Below, in pieces: positions 57,730-64,000 of a DNA stretch of 64,000 nt. Source of the DNA: Epiperipatus broadwayi (taxonomy: Eukaryota; Onychophora; Udeonychophora; Euonychophora; Peripatidae); contig JAQFVV010012497.1 of NCBI GenBank assembly GCA_028023455.1, forward strand, positions 1,616,001-1,680,000, read 5' to 3'. The notes below the pieces were generated by a model that saw nothing but the letters and a program-made list of their open reading frames with translations, was not told the origin of the DNA and ran no database searches. The translations under genes and the position numbers were made by a program. Position 1 is the stretch's first letter. Each line of letters begins with the position of its first letter.

Positions 57730-58800
57730 ATTATTTTATTAAATTATTAAAAAAAAAACCTAAATAAAAAAATATAAAGAAAAAGGTTCGAGGCATTTTT
57801 AATGGAAATGATCCCCCCACCCTCTCATTAATCAAAAACAAGTGTAAAATTTTTCTGAGTAATTTTTTAATGAAACAGATTTATGACAACATAAGTATAA
57901 ACAAGAGAGTCCAAAGAATCTATTTTTTTAATCTTAGCTATGAACTAAATCTCCTATGCTGAAATAAATAACAATATGAATTAAGTCTGGGAGATTGTTA
58001 AAAGATAAAAGTACAAAAATGTTACAGCTTTAAAATGATTTAATTGAGCCCATGCATCTGGGAAAAAAAAATTACCAGGTGCTGTAAATAATTGCAAATG
58101 AAATGATCTTTAAGTAGAAAAAAATTTATTTCATATTTAAGCATTTGAAATAAAAATCTATATTTGCCTAAGTTTGTTGAAAATAATTTTATTTGGTCTG
58201 GATTTAAACTCTAAATTATAAACCTGATAGCTAGATATGTTACCTTAGTAGCACGACACCCTTCTAAATATTAAAAGACGCATTTTTAAAGATTTGTCTC
58301 AAGCGCACAACACTCTTCAAAATAATTTCAAAAGGCTGAGACCGAATTGATCGACCCAGTCCTGATCGTATCTACTATTCTATGTACAACTGTAAACTTT
58401 TCATATTCCACCAAACTTTCTCCACTATTATAGTATTTCCTTGGCCCATATATGTAAATCACTATTGTTTGTTGAATATTAATTTTTCTCCCGATAACAG
58501 ATTGAAGAGATTGTAAAATATGAAACGCCTAACTAATAATACTAGATCAATGTTAGTAGTAGTTGGTTCCAACTCGGACAAAGATAGCGCGCTTGGACGA
58601 AATACTATTAACTACTCTCTAGTAAGATATATAATCAATAGAGTCGAAAAATTATTTAGAGAAATAATTTACAGAGTTAATGAATTTAATTGGCAACATC
58701 GCAAAAAAAAAACAAACAAGCAATTTATTTAAATATGGCTGTTAATAACTTATCAATAATAAACACCAATAAAAGTTTAGTTAAAAAAGTTTATCTTTTT
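57730..58800. other. Intron 1, 5' part; tRNA-like relic at 58195-58262
   Basis: Mostly AT-rich intron. On the minus strand 58262-58195 reads GTGTCGTGCTACTAAGGTAA ... GAGTTTAAATCC, an A-box/B-box-like pair ~32 bases apart that may be a degraded SINE head. The plus frame 58520-58732 shows no domain and is antisense within intron 1. Confidence 0.35.
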
Positions 58801-58802
58801 TG

Positions 58803-58816
58803 GTTGCCTAGGTAAT
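58803..58816. promoter_or_regulatory. Candidate RFX X-box in intron 1
   Basis: GTTGCCTAGGTAAT fits the GTNRCC(N0-3)RGYAAC X-box except for the last base, and is nearly palindromic. It lies 114 bp past exon 1. RFX factors switch on cilia genes, and SPEF1 is one, so the context supports it. Confidence 0.4.
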
Positions 58817-58929
58817 ACACTTTATTAAGCGTACGTTATGCAAAACGTATGTAACTTTTTATATGCAGATAATTTAATAAAATATATATTATTAAGATGT
58901 TTATTTTAAAAAATAAATGTTTAAACTAC

Positions 58930-59047
58930 CTCCATCAGAGAAGTCTCTAGAAATATTTCTCTTAGGTTTTGAAAGAGGGGCTTCGTCAATCCAGCTATAT
59001 AAATCTTCCAAAGCTTCATCGTCAAGTTCTACAATTTTAAAATCCAT
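58930..59047 (-). CDS. SPEF1: SPEF1 exon 1 (start codon, beginning of calponin-homology domain)
   Basis: A 118-nt coding part runs from ATG at 59047-59045 to donor GTAGTT (58929-58924). It reads MDFKIVELDDEALEDLYSWI, then DEAPLSKPKRNISRDFSDG and one base of the next Val. E.AL..LY.W.D..PLS.PKRN.SRDFSDG is the highly conserved start of SPEF1/CLAMP, at the usual distance from Met (about 15 residues to the first helix). This Met is the first in frame; upstream (59048-59085) there is a stop-rich 5' UTR. The product binds microtubules in motile cilia. Confidence 0.95.
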
Positions 59048-59256
59048 TTTGCAAGTCGAATTCTCTTTTACAGTGGATACTGAAATAATTATTTAATATA
59101 TTATTTACAATTTTTCTTTTTTTTTTTTTTATTATTTTTTTTTAGTACCCAGAATGAAAAAGTTACCTTATCATTCTTGGGGTTTATTTAAAAATAATTA
59201 CCAACTTCTAGTTCAACATGGCGTAATTTTTTTAGTATTAACCGCGTGCTGCAAAT

Positions 59257-59270
59257 GTTAGCTTAGCAAC
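59257..59270. promoter_or_regulatory. Candidate RFX X-box in the SPEF1 promoter
   Basis: GTTAGCTTAGCAAC lies ~210 bp upstream of the SPEF1 ATG. The second half-site AGCAAC is perfect and the first differs at one base. A CCAAT box (59283-59287) is adjacent. The block 59220-59400 is also less AT-rich, as promoters here would be. Confidence 0.45.
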
Positions 59271-60239
59271 AGGTAGTTACAGCCAATCAAAATGTGTAAT
59301 TGAATTGATTCAAGAGTTAACTGGAAAACTTTTGTAACTGTTATTCAAACGAACGTAATAAGTGTACGCGTAAAAGCAGAATGAGAGATAGACAAATATC
59401 AGTGGGAAAAAATTAATGAGAAAATATTTAATAAAATTTTGCCATTAAATCTATTTTGTGATCTGGTTGCGCGATTCAGTCGTGTTATTGTAGCATAATC
59501 TAGATAGAAGAGAGTAGATACTTTTTAAATTTTATTTATTTCCTAATATTGTTAAAAGTATTTTCTAGTTTTAATAGAAACATCCCATTTAAAATAATAA
59601 TAAAAGATATAATAGGTTTTAAGGTGTCCATTGCAGGATTAAACTTCTGCAAAAAAAGTACATCACGCTCAGGACTTTGCCAATCAATTTTGATGTCTGA
59701 AGGAAATTTTAAAAATTGCGCATTTTAAAATTATTGCAAAGGTTTATTAAAAGTGGTCTAGCAAACAAAGCATTGAATGTAATAAGAAAAAATATATATT
59801 AAATAAAAATAGTAATCATTCATCTATTGTTTTGATGATGGGTGACAGGCTGAATAAATGGCTTCCAAGTCATCCTTCCCTCTGCTTATCTGCTTACTTC
59901 CAATATTGTTAACTCTGTCCATAAATCCATGATCTGATAGTAATCAGAGTAAAAGGAAAAATCATAGCAGGAAATAACATGTTTGAGTTACTTTATTCAT
60001 ATTACAAAAACAACTTGCAAGGGAAAAATTAAGTCTTCACAAAACTTTCTATAATTGTTAGAAGGCAATATAACTTGAATCAAGAGGGTTTGTGGAGGAA
60101 CTTGCTTCAAAGCTAAGCTCATGCTATCCAGGAATACATGGAATACCCTGTTTCATATATAGGCTAAGTCAATTCACACACAAAAAAAATTCTATTAAAT
60201 TGAGTTAAATTCCTAACAAAAAAATCTTTCATATAAGGT
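59271..60239. other. Promoter-side flank without recognised gene
   Basis: No divergent coding exon was identified on the plus strand. A patch at 59830-60150 is more complex but does not translate to a known protein. Confidence 0.35.
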
Positions 60240-61995
60240 CTTTATCCCAATTCACTGTTCCATTTGCTAAAAATGGAAAATATATCTACATTCAAAAAAC
60301 CTGAGATGCATATCAATAAGTCTATTTGAATTAAGGTCTCAGAATTGGTAATTAAAGATCAAATTGAACAAATGACAATTGATACAATCAGAAGCAATAT
60401 AGAAATATGAACCAGTTGTAGTTTGGCTAGCATAAAATCAGCATTTGATATAATACCAATTGATATTTTAATTAGTCATTTAATCTATTCAATTACAAAT
60501 CATTTTCTAAATAGAGAAATTCCAATGACTCTTAGTAGAAAGTACTCACTATCATTTATTTTATTTAATTCAATCCCACAAGGTTTGCCATTAAATACCC
60601 TTTTAATCACATTCTATATCAATTCTCTTTTTAAAATAGTTGAAAATAAGTTAACTGGAATATTTATACCTGGATTAAAAACAAATATTTCATGTATTGC
60701 ATAAATAGATGATATATCAATCTTTCTGACAATAAAAAAGCAGATACCAAAACTGCTAACAATTCTAACCAATTATTCAACAAATATAAATGATTTCATT
60801 TTAGAAAAATCTACTGTATAATCTATATATATATATTTAGGAAACCATTATGAAATACTTTAAAGGAAAGTCTAATGCATTAGAGGCATTTCCATTTTAT
60901 TTGAGTAACTCTGAAATGCGATTTCAGATACAGGGAAAACTATTTAATAAATGTGAGAATATAATTAATTTCCTTTCATATTTATCACTTTACGTCAAAG
61001 TAACCCTATTCAATCTCCTAAAAATGACACATATTACACACCTATAATAATGGGAAAAAAAACCTTTATACACTGTGTAGAAAATTACTATGATGGGAAA
61101 AATACCTTCAATATCCGTTCTGCACCCTTTATCTCAAAATGGATTGGATTTATATTCTATGATAATGTTCCAAATTCAGAAAAAAATCTTATATCAATAT
61201 GTGCAAAGAGTTTTCCATACCAAGAAATAGGTTAGAAAATAACACCCACAGACAAACTGCCAATCATATCCAGTTCAATATTCTACCCTTCCAAAAAAAA
61301 TTCAACAGCTGGAAGGTGTACTCATTAATTTATGCAGCTCTATCAAATGATAAAAGCAAATCCATTTTAAACATAACTAATAAACAGTTGACTAAAAAAT
61401 TCAAATACTGGTTCCTGGAACCCAAATACTATGCTTTTCTCCAAACATTAAATCCCGAAGCACTCTCCACTCTTCATTTCTACAAATATACAAGAAATTA
61501 TAATAACATAGGAAATATATGCAAATTAATTTAGAGAGTCAGAAACGCAATCACATTTTCTATTCACATGTCACATGTTTGACAATATTCAGTTGGATAT
61601 CGCTAAATTCATGTATCCCCTTTACATCTTTATACTCAATTTATTCTAATGTAATATTGTATATTCCATGAATGAATATCTTAGGTTATAGTTTCTAAAC
61701 GATTTTAAGTTTGTATCAAACTCCATTTGTTTATTTGTCAGTTATGCTCTGTTTGAGATTCATCTGCCTAGGTTGTGGGGGAAGTTTATTATTTAATGTC
61801 TACCTTGTAATTTTTGTAACATTTTAATTCAGTTTCATAGAAACAGTTGTAATCAGCCTAAATTGATTGTTTTCTGTTGTATTTATTTGATTAATCATTG
61901 TAATTTCCGGGATGTTACATACTCTGTACTCAACTTTGTTTTGTAATTTGTTAATTTCCTTTGTATTATGCTTTAAGTGTGAATAAAATTTGACT
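60240..61995 (+). pseudogene. LINE ORF2 remnant related to the 55-57 kb LINE
   Basis: Plus-strand blocks: ASIKSAFDIIPIDILISHLI (motif A), FNSIPQGLPLNTLLITFYIN (motif B), a degraded IDDISIFLTI catalytic box (first position I instead of Y/F-A), ILEKST, then ENYYDGKNTFNIRSAPFISK and QKKFNSWKVYSLIYAALSND. KQLTKKFKYWFLEPKYYAFL aligns with NNKQLIAKSKNWFLEPKYID of the other LINE. The 3' UTR runs to an AATAAA (61982-61987) followed by GTTTTG-less AT sequence, probably the end of the element. It is heavily mutated and much more AT-rich than its relative, hence older. Confidence 0.7.
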
Positions 61996-61999
61996 TTGG

Positions 62000-64000
62000 A
62001 AGGAAATATTTAAAAATAAAAATTATAACAAATGTATACTTTTCCATATCTTTAAAAAGGTGATACAATTGAGCTAGCACATTTACATTATTCTTGTTAT
62101 AGCATATCAGATGTTCATTCATGTGTGGTTCGAATGCAAGAAGACACCTTAATATATTTAGGAACAAAGCAGATATTGTAAGCATAAGGGATGAGAAAAT
62201 CTCACCAACAAACATTAATACAGACACATCACTATTGCAACTTCATTCAAGTCTATGACATGACTATTAGAAAATGGTGACAAAATAAATAATATCAAAA
62301 AACAGGAAATAAATACAACGATGAATATAGAAAGATGTAAATCCTATGTGTAGATGAGAAAATAATGCTAAGTTGTTTTCAATATTGTCAATTTGTTATA
62401 CATAGAATTTTAAATTTCCTCACCTCTTGTATGGAATAAAAAAAAATAAGTGTATATCTATATAAGTGACATAGTTCTTTTTTTGTTGGTTTCTTTATAA
62501 TATTGCAGTATTTTCATACTCTGTCCTATATAAGTGATACTAAGATTCTATTTGCAACCTTATAGTTTAATAAAATCTTTTAAAACACAATAATAATAAT
62601 GATAATAATAAATGTTTGCTTTAACAAAAATAATATATTTGGTAACCCAGATTGATTAATTATATATATATTTAACAATTCAGTATTTATTAATTTAATT
62701 ATTAAATTAGTATTATTTTTACCTATTTGCATCTATAATGTTTTTTTCCATACATACAATATACAAGAGATGTGCTCAAGAAATGAACTTAATGCACAGG
62801 GAAAATATACTCGGAATGGTATTGGAGATTGATGATAATTAGATTTAGGTAATTTTAAATTTCATTAATTTGATTTATTCTGAAGTAAATCTCTTTTTTA
62901 ATACGAATTTGAGCATGCTTACATATTTAATCAGCATTCATCCATATGTATTTATAGTTACTAATGAACCGCCAACTTATTACTTTTTATATTTTAATAA
63001 AATAATTTAAGTCATTAGTAACATGACAAAACTTGCAGGCAGGACAATATTGACTTATTGTTTTAATTTAAAACCTTTTTTTTAAATTGACAGTTCAATA
63101 TGAGGCCTGATTATTATCAGCTATCTTTACTTCTCTACGTTCCTTTACAATATACACAGATATATAATACAACTTAAGATTAAAAATATTTAATTTTTTG
63201 AGAGTTGAAGATGCGATATATTTTCCCAGACTAATTTAATGCATAATACTGCATATATATTTGAACATTATAACTAAAAGCAGATACAGAAACTAAGTAA
63301 TAGAGTAATACAATCAAACCTGACTATCATAGAAAATAGTTTATCATTTCCTACCATCCTTTTAAATGATATGTTTTAGTATTTTAATTTCATAGCTATA
63401 TTATAAGTTTTAATCAATCTTTTCATCATTAATGCTGGTTTTATATCTATTATATACATGCAAGTAATCCTGTTTTACTATATTATTGCATTATATAAAT
63501 ATCTATATAACTTTATCTTGCTTTAACCATGACTATCTAAATTTCATTCTTTCTTTTAGCATTTTAGAGTATCTCTAATATCTAATACTTTATGATCAAA
63601 GAATTAAAAAAAAAAAAGCAATTACAGGCATAACTTTATAAAAGAATATAATACACTATGATGGTGAAATATTTTTTGTTGGCCTTACAATTCAGGTGTT
63701 TCTTTTGTATAAAATTTTTCCTCCTCAGGGAAAATATTGTGCTTTTGAATTTTGAGTTGATCATCCTATGCATATAATGAAACACCATATGAATAAGCAA
63801 CAAAATTGAATAACGTTAACTTGTGCCATCTAAAGAAATTTATGATCCTTTAAATCGATAATTTTTTCATCAAACATTTCTGCTTAAAAGATGTAAATTT
63901 CTGTATATGGTCCAAGTTAATATATAAAATTATATGTGTGCATGTTTTAATATAGATTGAAAAAGTTAGCAAACTATGAAGATAATGAATTACAATCATA
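62000..64000. other. AT-rich stretch without recognised features
   Basis: A short (AAT)n run near 62590-62610 and scattered TA repeats. No coding segment, splice-flanked exon or element boundary was found. Confidence 0.4.

Noticed and set aside
58520-58732. 70-residue plus-strand open frame upstream of SPEF1 exon 1's donor side
   Set aside because: No domain, no start context, lies inside intron 1 on the opposite strand.

Overview
The window is AT-rich (about three quarters A+T) animal nuclear DNA. One host gene is clear: three spliced minus-strand exons encode most of the calponin-homology domain of SPEF1/CLAMP, a microtubule-binding protein of motile cilia. Exon 1 is at 58930-59047, exon 2 at 49309-49420 and exon 3 at 38746-38936. 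Introns 1 and 2 are about 9.5 and 10.4 kb. Two small phase-compatible exon candidates lie further down at 29913-29942 and 10608-10659. The rest of the window is almost entirely transposable elements and their decay products. The mix (Merlin, piggyBac, Tigger/pogo, hAT, RTE and other LINEs, Penelope-like elements, tRNA-derived SINEs) and the ciliary gene point to an aquatic invertebrate. I cannot name the phylum from sequence alone.

Layout. 1-13 kb: a dispersed hairpin repeat, a complete Merlin transposon (1376-2927) with an 8-bp target duplication, a LINE remnant, an inverted pair of Penelope-type tails, and a small fold-back element with a hammerhead ribozyme. 13-30 kb: a repeated ~1 kb unit interrupted by a hairpin MITE, several large palindromes, an RTE fragment, and more hammerhead-bearing fold-backs. 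30-38 kb: a broken piggyBac, then a triple nest (hAT inside Tigger inside RTE). 38-51 kb: SPEF1 exons 3 and 2, with three Penelope-like inverted dimers and two LINE fragments. 51-62 kb: a young SINE with 16-bp target duplications, a nearly full-length RTE, a GC-richer LINE, SPEF1 exon 1 with RFX X-box candidates, and another LINE. I see no gene in the last 2 kb.

The most interesting signal is a set of hammerhead self-cleaving ribozyme motifs. One short fold-back family (copies near 9.8, 21.9, 28.05, 29.4 and 39.5 kb) carries a type I hammerhead with the core CUGAUGA...GAAA, a paired stem II, and a 3-bp stem III closed by a 2-nt loop. Three copies keep the core intact, and stem III covaries between them. 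Separately, four Penelope-like families carry related motifs just downstream of their GIY-YIG coding end or in their tails. In these the core positions 3 and 8 change together (C-G, U-A, A-U) and stems I, II and III change with compensation. These Penelope-like copies are organised as inverted dimers with both 3' ends, and hence both ribozyme motifs, pointing outward. Several lie in SPEF1 introns, with one arm in sense with the pre-mRNA. Hammerheads in Penelope-like elements are already known. The inverted-dimer arrangement, the extra nucleotide after the core and the 3-8 covariation are what deserve checking.
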